DNA from: VRUE01 sp036379955
GTDB lineage: Bacteria > Actinomycetota > Thermoleophilia > Solirubrobacterales > 70-9
Assembly: GCA_036379955.1 (NCBI GenBank)
Contig: DASVFR010000016.1
Span: 1 to 64,000, forward strand
DNA length: 64,000 bases
Direction of reading: 5' to 3'
Part shown: positions 48,446-56,370 of the stretch, one piece after another
Position numbering within the stretch: the stretch's first letter is position 1
Layout: each line of letters opens with the position of its first letter
Notes under the pieces: model-generated
Databases searched by the model: none
The model's input: the letters and a program-made list of their open reading frames with translations, nothing else
Told to the model about the DNA's origin: nothing
Program-made: the position numbers and the translations under genes

Positions 48446-49323
48446 GCTGCCAACAGTAGCCCCGCCGAGACCAGCAGGCTGAAGACCGCGAGCAGTGCTC
48501 CGGTGCCGGCGAGCGCGCCGTTGAGCGAGGGGCCGTCGGTGCGGTTGGTCACCGTCCGCATCGGCCCGAAGGCCATCGGCAGCGCCAAGAGCCCGATCAG
48601 CGGCAGCCAGCTGCCGCCGCCGGCGAGCAGGGCGAGGGGTAGGACGACGAAGGCGCCGAGGACAAGCAGGCGATAGAGGACCACCGCGTTGTGGCGGCCC
48701 ATGCGGACGGCCAACGTCATCTTCCCGGCGCGCCTGTCGGTGTCGACGTCGCGCACGTTGTTGACGACGAGGATCGCGGTAGCGAGGAAGCCGAGCGAGA
48801 TCGAGAGGCCGAGCGGCAGCGCGTCGAGCGCCTCGAGCTGCACGTAGTAGGAGCCGTTGACCGCGACCAGGCCGAAGAAGAGGAAGACGAAGACCTCGCC
48901 GAGGCCGGCGTAGCCGTAGGGGCGCGGGCCACCCGTGTAGAGGACGCCGGCGGCGATCGAGAAAGCGCCGACGACGAGGATCGCGATCCCGGCAACCGCC
49001 GCGAGGTAGATCCCGCAGACGACGGCCACCCCGAAGGCGATCCAGGTCGCGTTCAGCACCCGCTGCGGAGTCACCAGCCCCGCCGACGTCACCCGTACCG
49101 GCCCCAGCCGGTCCGCCGTGTCGGCCCCCCGCCGCGCGTCGGAGTAGTCGTTGGCGAGATTCGTCCCGATCTGAATGAAGATCGAGCCGATCAAGGCAGC
49201 CACGAAGGCACCGACCCTCGGAAGCTTCCCAGCCCATTCGACGGCAGCCGCGGTCCCCACAAACACTGGAGCTATCGCTGCCGGCAACGTCCGGGGCCGC
49301 GCCGCCATCACCCAGATCCTCAT
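48442..49323 (-). CDS. menA: 1,4-Dihydroxy-2-naphthoate polyprenyltransferase
   Basis: UbiA-family integral membrane prenyltransferase that attaches the isoprenoid tail to DHNA. 293 residues, about nine transmembrane helices. The two Asp-rich motifs are IGTNLANDYSDARRGAD near 54 and VVNNVRDVDTDRRAGKMTLA near 184. The N-terminal WVMAARPRTLPAAIAPVFVG is typical of MenA. It overlaps menB at its start and menC at its end, by four bases each. Confidence 0.95.
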   Translation of the reverse strand: MRIWVMAARPRTLPAAIAPVFVGTAAAVEWAGKLPRVGAFVAALIGSIFIQIGTNLANDYSDARRGADTADRLGPVRVTSAGLVTPQRVLNATWIAFGVAVVCGIYLAAVAGIAILVVGAFSIAAGVLYTGGPRPYGYAGLGEVFVFLFFGLVAVNGSYYVQLEALDALPLGLSISLGFLATAILVVNNVRDVDTDRRAGKMTLAVRMGRHNAVVLYRLLVLGAFVVLPLALLAGGGSWLPLIGLLALPMAFGPMRTVTNRTDGPSLNGALAGTGALLAVFSLLVSAGLLLAA

Positions 49324-50186
49324 GGTCGCCTCGGGAACTGGTCGAAGTCGGGCCGTCGCTTCTGCTTGAACGCCTCGCGGCCCTCGCGCGCCTCCTCGCT
49401 GCCGTAGAAGAGCAGGTTGGTGTCGTGAGCCAGTTGCTGGATGCCCGAGTAGCCGTCCTCGTGGGCGTTGAAGCTCGCCTTGACCAGGCGCAGGGCGAAG
49501 GGGGAGAGGGCGAGCATCTCACGGCACCAGGCGACCGTCTCGCGCTCCAGGTCGGCGAGCGGCACGACCGCGTTGACCAGCCCCATCTCGAGCGCCTCCT
49601 CGGCGTCGTACTGGCGGCAGAGCAGCCAGAGCTCCTTTGCGCGCTTGGTCCCGACCAGGTCGCGCAGCAGCGAAGCGCCGAAGCCGCCGTCCCAGGAACC
49701 GACCCGCGGACCGGTCTGCCCGAAGCGGGCGTTGTCGGCGGCGATCGTCAGGTCGCAGCAGACGTGCAGCACGTGGCCGCCGCCGACGGCCCAGCCCGCG
49801 ACCATCGCCACCACCGGCTTTGGCAACCGCCGCATCTGCACCTGCAGGTCGGTGACGTGGAAGCGGCCGATCGAGGCGCCCTCGGCGACGTAGCCGGTGT
49901 CCCCCCGCACGCCCTGGTCGCCGCCGGAGCAGAACGCGTCCTGGCCCTCGCCGGTGAGGATCACGACGCCGACCTCGGCGTCCTCGCGCGCCAGCTCCAT
50001 CGCCGCCGAGACCTCGATCAGCGTCTGCGGGCGGAAGGCGTTGCGAACCTCGGGACGGTCGATCGTCACCTTGGCGATCCCGTCGGCCACCTCGTAGCGG
50101 ATGTCCTCGTACTCGCCCACCGCCTTCCACTCGATCGGCGCGTACAGCTTGTCCTCGGAGGGTGCTTGCTTCGGTCGTTGGGGCAT
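49320..50186 (-). CDS. menB: 1,4-Dihydroxy-2-naphthoyl-CoA synthase
   Basis: Crotonase-fold enzyme that cyclises o-succinylbenzoyl-CoA. 288 residues: FCSGGDQGVRGDTGYV near 97, VAMVAGWAVGGGHVLHVCCD near 130, the MenB-specific GQTGPRVGSWDGGFGAS block near 160, and the C-terminal FYGSEEAREGREAFKQKRRP. The start at 50186 is only 21 bp from the divergent menE start. The open frame upstream of this ATG is a shadow of menE. Confidence 0.95.
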   Translation of the reverse strand: MPQRPKQAPSEDKLYAPIEWKAVGEYEDIRYEVADGIAKVTIDRPEVRNAFRPQTLIEVSAAMELAREDAEVGVVILTGEGQDAFCSGGDQGVRGDTGYVAEGASIGRFHVTDLQVQMRRLPKPVVAMVAGWAVGGGHVLHVCCDLTIAADNARFGQTGPRVGSWDGGFGASLLRDLVGTKRAKELWLLCRQYDAEEALEMGLVNAVVPLADLERETVAWCREMLALSPFALRLVKASFNAHEDGYSGIQQLAHDTNLLFYGSEEAREGREAFKQKRRPDFDQFPRRP

Positions 50187-50193
50187 GATGCGC

Positions 50194-50199
50194 ACGATA
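50194..50199 (-). promoter_or_regulatory. -10-like TATCGT before menB
   Basis: On the minus strand TATCGT ends 7 nt before the ATG. It lies inside the 21-bp menB-menE gap, so further promoter elements must extend into menE. Confidence 0.35.
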
Positions 50200-50207
50200 T
50201 CCCGCCG

Positions 50208-51533
50208 ATGAAACTCGACGACTGGCTGGCCCAGAGATCGCAGAGCTGCCCCGAGCGCACGGCGCTGATCGCTGACGGCGCCGAGGTCACCTACGCCGAG
50301 CTCGAGGCGGAGGCGACCTGGGTGGCCCGGCGCCTCGCCGCGCAGGGGGTGCGGGGCGGATCGCTCGCCGCGATGACGATGCACCCGCGTCGCGAGCAGG
50401 TCGTCCTCGTCCACGCCCTGATGAAGCTCGGCGCGGTCCTGCTGGCGCTCGGCCCGCGGCTCTCCGCTGCCGAGCGCGCCGCCGCGATCGCCGCCGAGGA
50501 ACTGGCGATCGACCTCGACGACGCCGGCGAGCTGACCCAGACCGAGGCCGACATGCCGCTGCTCGGCGAGCACGACATGGACGCGCTTGCCTGCAAGGTG
50601 ATGACGAGCGGCAGCACGGGCGCGCCGGACCCCATCGGCCTCACTTACGGCAACTTCCTCTGGAGCGCGGTCGGCTCGGCCTTCAACATCGGCGTCGAGC
50701 CGGAGGACCGTTGGCTCTGCTGCCTGCCGCTCAGCCACATCTCCGGCCTCGGCATCGTCATGCGCTCGGTCATCTACGGCACGACGGCCGTCGTCCACGA
50801 CGGCTTCGACGTCGACCGCGTCGCCGCCTCGCTCGAGCGCGACGGGATCACCGTCGTCTCATTGGTGGCGACGATGCTGGCGCGCCTGCTCGACGCCGGC
50901 GCCGACCTCTCCGCTCCGCGCGCGATCCTCGTCGGCGGCGGCCCGGTCCCCGAGGATGCCCTCGAGGAGGCGCTCGGGCGTGGCGCCACCGTCGTCCAGA
51001 CCTATGGCTTGACCGAGGCCTGCTCGCAGGTGACGACGCTCGCGCCGGCCGACGCCCGGCGCAAGCTCGGCTCGGCCGGCCGGCCGTTGCTGACCACGCA
51101 CCTGCGGATCCAGGACGGCGAGATCCTGGTCCAGGGCCCGACCGTGGCGCCGGACCGGGCCGACGCCGACGGTTGGCTTCACACCGGCGACCTCGGCCGC
51201 ATCGACGAGGAAGGGTTCCTCTACATCGAAGACCGCATCGACGACATGATCGTCAGCGGCGGCGAGAACGTCGTCCCGGCCGAAGTCGAGAAAGTCCTGC
51301 TCCGCCACCCGGAGGTCGCCGACGCGGCGGTCGTCGGCCGCGAGGACCCCGAGTGGCAGCAGGCGGTGACCGCGATCGTCGTCCTCGTCGAGGGCTCGCA
51401 GGCCAGTCCGGACGACCTGCGCCGCCACTGCGCCGAGTCGTTGGCCGGGTTCAAGGTCCCGAAGCGAGTCGAGCTCGCCGCGGCGCTGCCGCGCACGCCC
51501 TCGGGCAAGCTGATGCGGCGCGCCCTCCGCTAG
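50208..51533 (+). CDS. menE: o-Succinylbenzoate-CoA ligase
   Basis: ANL-superfamily acyl-CoA synthetase activating o-succinylbenzoate through an adenylate. 441 residues. AMP loop VMTSGSTGAPDPIGLTYGNF near 128, TYGLTEACSQVTTL near 266, GWLHTGDLGRIDEEGFLYIE near 323 followed by DRIDDMIVSGGENVVPAEVE, and the C-terminal catalytic Lys in PSGKLMRRAL. It is divergent from menB and on its own promoter. Its stop codon TAG is part of the -10-like TAGAGT of ilvC. Confidence 0.93.
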   Translation: MKLDDWLAQRSQSCPERTALIADGAEVTYAELEAEATWVARRLAAQGVRGGSLAAMTMHPRREQVVLVHALMKLGAVLLALGPRLSAAERAAAIAAEELAIDLDDAGELTQTEADMPLLGEHDMDALACKVMTSGSTGAPDPIGLTYGNFLWSAVGSAFNIGVEPEDRWLCCLPLSHISGLGIVMRSVIYGTTAVVHDGFDVDRVAASLERDGITVVSLVATMLARLLDAGADLSAPRAILVGGGPVPEDALEEALGRGATVVQTYGLTEACSQVTTLAPADARRKLGSAGRPLLTTHLRIQDGEILVQGPTVAPDRADADGWLHTGDLGRIDEEGFLYIEDRIDDMIVSGGENVVPAEVEKVLLRHPEVADAAVVGREDPEWQQAVTAIVVLVEGSQASPDDLRRHCAESLAGFKVPKRVELAAALPRTPSGKLMRRALR

Positions 51534-51536
51534 AGT
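51531..51536 (+). promoter_or_regulatory. -10-like TAGAGT before ilvC
   Basis: TAGAGT overlaps the menE stop and ends 9 nt before the ilvC ATG; no Shine-Dalgarno is present. Confidence 0.45.
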
Positions 51537-51545
51537 CGCCCGCCT

Positions 51546-52547
51546 ATGGCCAAAGACATCTTCTACGACTCGGACGCCGACCTCTCGCTGCTCAAGGGCA
51601 AGACCGTGGCCATCCTCGGCTACGGCTCTCAGGGGCACGCGCACGCTCTCAACCTGAAGGACTCGGGGGTCGACGTCGTCGTCGGCCTGCGCCCCGACTC
51701 CTCCAGCCGCGCCAAAGCCGAAGCCGCCGGCCTCGAGGTGCTCGACGTCGCCGAAGCCGCCAGCCGCGGCGATGCGGTGATGATCCTGCTGCCCGACGAG
51801 AAGCAGGCCGAGATCTGGGAGTCCGAGATCGCCGACGGCATCGCCCCCGGCAACCTGCTGCTCTTCGCCCACGGCTTCGCCATCCACTTCGAGCAGATCG
51901 TGCCGCCGGCCGGCGTCGACGTCGGCATGGTCGCGCCCAAGGGCCCCGGCCACCTGGTCCGCCGTCAGTTCGAGGAAGGCGCCGGCGTGCCCTGCCTGAT
52001 GGCCGTCCACCAGGACGCCACCGGCAACGCCCATGACCTCGTCCTCGCCTACGCCTCGGCGATCGGCGGCGGCCGCGCCGCGGTCATCGAGACGACCTTC
52101 AAGGACGAGTGCGAGACCGACCTCTTCGGCGAGCAGGCCGTCCTCTGCGGCGGCGCCAGCGAGCTGGTCCGGGCCGGCTTCGAGACCCTGGTCGAGGCCG
52201 GCTACGACCCGCGCCTCGCCTACTTCGAGTGCCTGCACGAGTTGAAGCTGATCGCCGACCTGATGTACGAGAAGGGCATCCAGGGCATGCGCTACTCGAT
52301 CTCCAACACGGCCGAGTACGGCGACATGACGCGCGGCAAGCGCGTCATCGGCGTGGAGTCCCGCGCCGCGATGAAGCAGATCCTCGGCGAGATCCAGTCC
52401 GGCGAGTTCGCCCGCGAGTGGATCGCCGAGAACCGCGCCGGCGGCGAGAACCTCTCGCGTATGCGCGAGGAGGGCAAGAACCATCAGGTCGAGGGCGTCG
52501 GCAAGGAGATGCGCGACAAGATGCCCTGGATCGACCAGGAGTTCTGA
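51546..52547 (+). CDS. ilvC: Ketol-acid reductoisomerase (class I)
   Basis: Second enzyme of valine/isoleucine synthesis: isomerises and reduces acetolactate with NADPH and Mg. 333 residues, the short class I form. NADPH loop ILGYGSQGHAHALNLKDSG near 23, APKGPGHLVRRQFEEGAGVP near 130, metal ligands in TDLFGEQAVLCGG near 190 and AYFECLHELKLIADLMYEKG near 222. Its stop codon lies at the edge of a 19-bp inverted repeat. Confidence 0.96.
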   Translation: MAKDIFYDSDADLSLLKGKTVAILGYGSQGHAHALNLKDSGVDVVVGLRPDSSSRAKAEAAGLEVLDVAEAASRGDAVMILLPDEKQAEIWESEIADGIAPGNLLLFAHGFAIHFEQIVPPAGVDVGMVAPKGPGHLVRRQFEEGAGVPCLMAVHQDATGNAHDLVLAYASAIGGGRAAVIETTFKDECETDLFGEQAVLCGGASELVRAGFETLVEAGYDPRLAYFECLHELKLIADLMYEKGIQGMRYSISNTAEYGDMTRGKRVIGVESRAAMKQILGEIQSGEFAREWIAENRAGGENLSRMREEGKNHQVEGVGKEMRDKMPWIDQEF

Positions 52548-52655
52548 TCTGACGGCCTGAGGCCGGCGCATCTCAGCGCCCTCGGTCGCTCGCGTGCTGT
52601 ACGCACGCCACGCTCCCTGCGTCTGCCGACCTGCTTGGCCTCAGGCCGTCAGATC
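52546..52655. repeat. Long inverted repeat between convergent ilvC and an oxidoreductase
   Basis: GATCTGACGGCCTGAGGCC (52546-52564) and its exact complement (52637-52655) enclose 72 nt that contain an inner GCGTGC/GCACGC hairpin. Each arm overlaps the end of one of the two convergent genes, including the stop codon of the minus-strand gene. There is no T-tract; it may act as a bidirectional transcription end or be a palindromic mobile element. Confidence 0.8.
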
Positions 52656-53131
52656 GGATCCAGAGCGACTATCGGGATCTCCCGGCCTTCTGCGTTGCGG
52701 CGGTAGAAGTCCGCGCCGGGGTACATCTCGACGAAGCGGGACCAGAGGCGGGCGCGCTCCTCGCCGGTCGTGAGGCTGGCGTGGACCTGATGGACGGTTG
52801 GGCCGGTCTGGATGGTGGTGTCGGGGTGCGCCATCAGATTGTGGAACCAGGCGGGGTTCGTGGGCTGGCCGGCCTTGGAGGCCATGACGACGATCGCCTC
52901 CCCGTCCTCCAGGTACATGACGGGGGAGGTGCGCTTTGCCCCGGTCTTTGCCCCGGTGTGATCCAGCAGCGCGATGCGGGCCTCGGGCCAGCCGGGGATG
53001 TGGCCGCCGAGCCTGCCCCTCGAGAGACGGTAGAGGGCGACGTGGAGCTTGGTCGAGCGGCGGCCGAGGTAGATGCCGCGCTCGTTGAGGAGCTGCGAGG
53101 CGGCGGCCGTGAGTCGCCCGAAGGGGCGCAT
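52649..53131 (-). CDS. DUF385/F420-dependent nitroreductase-family protein
   Basis: 160 residues of the deazaflavin-dependent oxidoreductase (Ddn-like) split beta-barrel family. The conserved stretches are RIALLDHTGAKTGAKRTSPV near 52, MYLEDGEAIVVMASKAGQPT near 72, NPAWFHNLMAHPDTTIQTG near 92 and a C-terminal YPGADFYRRNAEGREIPIVAL. Such enzymes use reduced F420 to reduce quinones or other substrates at the membrane, and menaquinone reduction has been shown for mycobacterial relatives. No F420 biosynthesis gene is in the window. It is 3 nt downstream of a cupin gene and probably co-transcribed. Confidence 0.85.
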   Translation of the reverse strand: MRPFGRLTAAASQLLNERGIYLGRRSTKLHVALYRLSRGRLGGHIPGWPEARIALLDHTGAKTGAKRTSPVMYLEDGEAIVVMASKAGQPTNPAWFHNLMAHPDTTIQTGPTVHQVHASLTTGEERARLWSRFVEMYPGADFYRRNAEGREIPIVALDPI

Positions 53132-53134
53132 CGC

Positions 53135-53566
53135 TCAGGCGCCGGGCGGACCGTGGTCGCCGAAGCGGGACTCGCCCTCGGGGAGTTTGCCGTCGCGGCC
53201 GACGTAGCCGTCCTTGCCGCCGACGATCACGTAGACGGCGTCCTCTGAGTCGCTCAGGTTCTTCAGCTTGCGGACCGTCGCGGCGTCGACCCTGGCCAGG
53301 CCGCCGGCCTCGAGCTCGTGGGTCGAGCCGTCGCCGAACTCGATCCCGACTCGCCCGCTGTGCACGAAGTAGAGCTCCTCCTGCTCGTCGTGGTAGTGAC
53401 GGCCGGTCTCGTAGGAGGGCGGCAGGACGATCGCGTTGACTCCGAAGGCGGTGACGCCCAGCCCCTTGCGGATCTTGCGGAAGCCGTAGCCCTCGCCGAG
53501 GTCGTCGAGGCCGGCGACGGCGTAGCCCTCGCCCTTGGTCACCTGGATCCCTGTGTCGTCGCCCAT
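53135..53566 (-). CDS. Cupin-domain protein
   Basis: 143 residues, single cupin. Metal-ligand motif 1 is GRHYHDEQEELYFVHSGRVG near 56 (two His, Glu), followed by ELEAGGLARVDAATVRKLKN (motif 2 without the usual His). The C-terminus YVIVGGKDGYVGRDG is shared with small cupins of unknown function. The ATG at 53566 is preferred over 53605 because TAGGCT lies 8 nt upstream. It pairs with the DUF385 gene and is divergent from serC. Confidence 0.78.
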   Translation of the reverse strand: MGDDTGIQVTKGEGYAVAGLDDLGEGYGFRKIRKGLGVTAFGVNAIVLPPSYETGRHYHDEQEELYFVHSGRVGIEFGDGSTHELEAGGLARVDAATVRKLKNLSDSEDAVYVIVGGKDGYVGRDGKLPEGESRFGDHGPPGA

Positions 53567-53574
53567 GACCCGGC

Positions 53575-53580
53575 AGCCTA
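53575..53580 (-). promoter_or_regulatory. -10-like TAGGCT before the cupin gene
   Basis: TAGGCT on the minus strand ends 8 nt before the ATG at 53566. Confidence 0.45.
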
Positions 53581-53618
53581 CGGACTTCGTCCAGGAGTAG
53601 TCCACCCGTCCCTCCCAC

Positions 53619-53624
53619 TAACCT
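53619..53624 (+). promoter_or_regulatory. -10-like TAACCT before serC
   Basis: TAACCT ends 10 nt before the GTG of serC. Confidence 0.4.
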
Positions 53625-53634
53625 GTCGCGTCCC

Positions 53635-54774
53635 GTGACGACCGAGACGACTACTCAGATTCCCGTGGAGCTCAAGCCCGCCGACGGCCGCTTCGGCTGC
53701 GGGCCCTCGAAGGTGCGTTCGGAGGCCCTCGCCAAGCTCGCTGAGCAGTCGAAGCTGATGGGGACGTCGCACCGTCAGAAGCCGGTCCGCAACCTCGTCG
53801 CCCGCGTACGCGGCGGCCTCGCGGAGCTTTTCTCGCTGCCCGACGGCTACGAGGTCGCGCTCGGCAACGGTGGCACTACGGCCTTTTGGGACGCCGCCGC
53901 GGCCTGGCTCGTCCGCGAGCGCTCGCTGCATCTCGCCTACGGAGAGTTCTCGCAGAAGTTCGCCAAGGTGACGGCGGGGGCACCCTTCCTCGCCGATCCG
54001 ATCGCGGTCGAGGCGGAACCCGGGGACGCGCCCGCGCCGACCGCCGACCCCGCGGCGGACGCGATCGCCTGGGCCCACAACGAGACCTCGACGGGAGTCA
54101 TGGTCCCCGTCGAGCGGCCGGCCGGAGCCGGCGAGGCGCTCGTCCTGATCGACGCCACCTCCGGCGCCGGCGGCCTCCCCGTCGACGTCGCCGAGGCCGA
54201 CGCCTACTACTTCGCGCCGCAGAAGGGGTTCGGCTCCGACGGCGGTCTCTGGCTGGCGCTGCTCAGCCCTGCCGCGATCGCCCGGATCGAGGAGCTCGAC
54301 GGCGCCGATGGCCGCTGGCGGCCGGCCTTTCTCTCGCTGCAAACCGCGCTGGAGAACTCGCGCAAGGAGCAGACCTACAACACGCCCGCGCTTGCGACCC
54401 TTCTGCTGCTCGCCGACCAGGTCGAGTGGATGCTCGCCGGCGGCGGCCTCGACTGGTGCGTGCAGCGCACCTCGGCGTCCTCCGGCCATCTCTACGGCTG
54501 GGCCGAGGCCTCGGACTTCGCCACGCCGTTCGTCGCCGACCCGGCAAAGCGCTCGCTGGTCGTCGGCACGATCGACTTCGACGGCGCCGTGGACGCGGCG
54601 GCGATCGCCGCAACGCTGCGGGCCAACGGCATCGTCGACGTCGAGCCTTATCGCAAGCTCGGGCGCAACCAGCTGCGCATCGGCCTCTTCCCGGCCGTCG
54701 AGCCGGCCGACGTCGAAGCCCTGACCGCCTGCGTCGACTGGGTGGTCGAGAACGTCGACGGGATCAGGTCGTGA
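53635..54774 (+). CDS. serC: Phosphoserine aminotransferase
   Basis: PLP enzyme converting 3-phosphohydroxypyruvate to phosphoserine. 379 residues, of the actinobacterial form: ADGRFGCGPSKVRSEALAKL near 15, MGTSHRQKPVRNLVARVRGG near 43, WAHNETSTGVMVPVERP near 144, and the PLP Lys in YYFAPQKGFGSDGGLWLALL near 193. GTG start. The stop overlaps the GTG of serA, so two consecutive steps of serine synthesis are coupled. Serine feeds cysE/cysK elsewhere in the window. Confidence 0.95.
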   Translation: MTTETTTQIPVELKPADGRFGCGPSKVRSEALAKLAEQSKLMGTSHRQKPVRNLVARVRGGLAELFSLPDGYEVALGNGGTTAFWDAAAAWLVRERSLHLAYGEFSQKFAKVTAGAPFLADPIAVEAEPGDAPAPTADPAADAIAWAHNETSTGVMVPVERPAGAGEALVLIDATSGAGGLPVDVAEADAYYFAPQKGFGSDGGLWLALLSPAAIARIEELDGADGRWRPAFLSLQTALENSRKEQTYNTPALATLLLLADQVEWMLAGGGLDWCVQRTSASSGHLYGWAEASDFATPFVADPAKRSLVVGTIDFDGAVDAAAIAATLRANGIVDVEPYRKLGRNQLRIGLFPAVEPADVEALTACVDWVVENVDGIRS

Positions 54775-56351
54775 GGGTCCTGGTCAAGGAGAAGATCGCC
54801 GACTCCGGCGTCGACCTCCTGCGCGAGAACTTCGACGTCGACCTCGGCCTCGAGATGTCCGATGCCGAGCTCGCCGAGAAGATCGGCGACTACGACGCGA
54901 TCCTGATCCGCTCGGCGACGCAGATGACGCCGGAGCTGATCGAGCGGGCGACGAACCTGAAGGTGATCGGCCGCGCCGGGACCGGCGTCGACAACGTCGA
55001 CATCCCGGCGGCGACGCGCCGCGGCATCGTCGTCGCCAACGCGCCCGAATCGAACTCGGTAGCCGCCGCCGAGCACACCATTGCCCTGATGCTGGCGCTG
55101 TTCCGCAACGTCCCGCAGGCGCACGGCGCCCTCGTCGACGGCCGCTGGGACCGGGCCAAGTACAAGGGCGCCGAGCTCTACGGCAAGACGGTCGGCATCG
55201 TCGGCTTCGGCCGCATCGGCCAGCTCGTCGCAAAGCGCGCCCAGGGCTTCGAGATGGACGTGATCGCCTTCGACAAGTTCGTCTCGGCCGAGCGCTTCCG
55301 CGAGCTCGGCGTCGAGGGCGCCGAGAGCCTCGGGGACCTCTACGGCCGCGCCGACGTCGTCACCGTCCACGTGCCGAAGACGCCCGAGACGATCGGCCTG
55401 ATCGGAGCCGAGGCGATCGCAACGATGAGGGACGGCGTGCGAATCGTCAATTGCGCTCGCGGCGAGCTGGTCGACCTCGACGGGCTGCTGGCGGGCCTGG
55501 AATCGGGCAGGGTCGGCGGCGCCGCGCTCGACGTCTTCCCCTCCGAGCCCTTCACCGAGCACCCGGTCTTCGCCCGCGAGGACGTCGTCGTCACCCCGCA
55601 TCTGGGCGCCTCGACCGCCGAGGCCCAGGACCGGGCCGGGATCGTCACCGCCGAGCAGGTCACCGCGGCGCTGACCGGCGCGGTCGTCACCAACGCGGTC
55701 AACATCGCCGCCGTCCGCCCGGAGGAGATGGAAGCGTTGGCGCCGTTCGTGCCGCTCTGCGAAAAGCTCGGGCGGCTCGCCGAGGGTCTCGCCGAGGGAT
55801 CGGTCGACCGCGTCTCGGTCGAGTTCCGCGGCAAACTCGCCCAACACGACACCCGCCTGCTCGGGATCGGCGTCCTGGTCGGCATCCTCGCCGGCCACAC
55901 CGAGGAGCCGGTCAACTTGGTCAACGCTCCGCAGATGGCGGAGGAACGTGGCATCGACCTGGTCGAGTCCAAGGAGACGGCCTCGGAGGACTTCACCGAG
56001 CTGGTCACCGTGCGCATCGGCTCGGGCGACGAAGAGGTCGAGGTCGCCGGCACCGGCGTCGGCCCCCGCAACGAGCCCTACCTCGTCTCGGTCTGGGGCG
56101 AGAGCTTCTACCTGCCCTTCGCCGAGCACATCGCGGTCTTCCGCTACGCCGACCGGCCGGGGATGATCGGCCGCGTCGGCACGGCGTTCGGCGAGGAGGG
56201 GGTCAACATCGTCTCCGCCGCCGTCGGCGCCGAGGAGGACGGCGAGCGCGCCGTGATGGCGCTGACCACCGACGCGGCCGTGCACGACGCGACCGTCGCC
56301 AAGATCCTCGAAATTGACGGGTTCTCCGTCGGCCGCGCAGTGGATCTCTAG
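54771..56351 (+). CDS. serA: D-3-Phosphoglycerate dehydrogenase (long ACT form)
   Basis: First step of serine synthesis. 526 residues, the long form typical of actinobacteria: catalytic and Rossmann domains (GRAGTGVDNVDIPAATRRGI near 66, VGIVGFGRIGQLVAKRA near 141, catalytic HLGASTAEAQDRAG near 279), then an allosteric-substrate-binding domain (about 315-450) and a C-terminal ACT domain (about 455-526, FRYADRPGMIGRVGTAFGEE). The ACT domain is the serine-feedback site in relatives. GTGA overlap with serC. Confidence 0.96.
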   Translation: MRVLVKEKIADSGVDLLRENFDVDLGLEMSDAELAEKIGDYDAILIRSATQMTPELIERATNLKVIGRAGTGVDNVDIPAATRRGIVVANAPESNSVAAAEHTIALMLALFRNVPQAHGALVDGRWDRAKYKGAELYGKTVGIVGFGRIGQLVAKRAQGFEMDVIAFDKFVSAERFRELGVEGAESLGDLYGRADVVTVHVPKTPETIGLIGAEAIATMRDGVRIVNCARGELVDLDGLLAGLESGRVGGAALDVFPSEPFTEHPVFAREDVVVTPHLGASTAEAQDRAGIVTAEQVTAALTGAVVTNAVNIAAVRPEEMEALAPFVPLCEKLGRLAEGLAEGSVDRVSVEFRGKLAQHDTRLLGIGVLVGILAGHTEEPVNLVNAPQMAEERGIDLVESKETASEDFTELVTVRIGSGDEEVEVAGTGVGPRNEPYLVSVWGESFYLPFAEHIAVFRYADRPGMIGRVGTAFGEEGVNIVSAAVGAEEDGERAVMALTTDAAVHDATVAKILEIDGFSVGRAVDL

Positions 56352-56357
56352 CATAAG

Positions 56358-56363
56358 TACCCT
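56358..56363 (+). promoter_or_regulatory. -10-like TACCCT before 56371
   Basis: TACCCT ends 7 nt before the GTG, 6 nt after the serA stop. Confidence 0.35.
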
Positions 56364-56370
56364 TGGCGCC

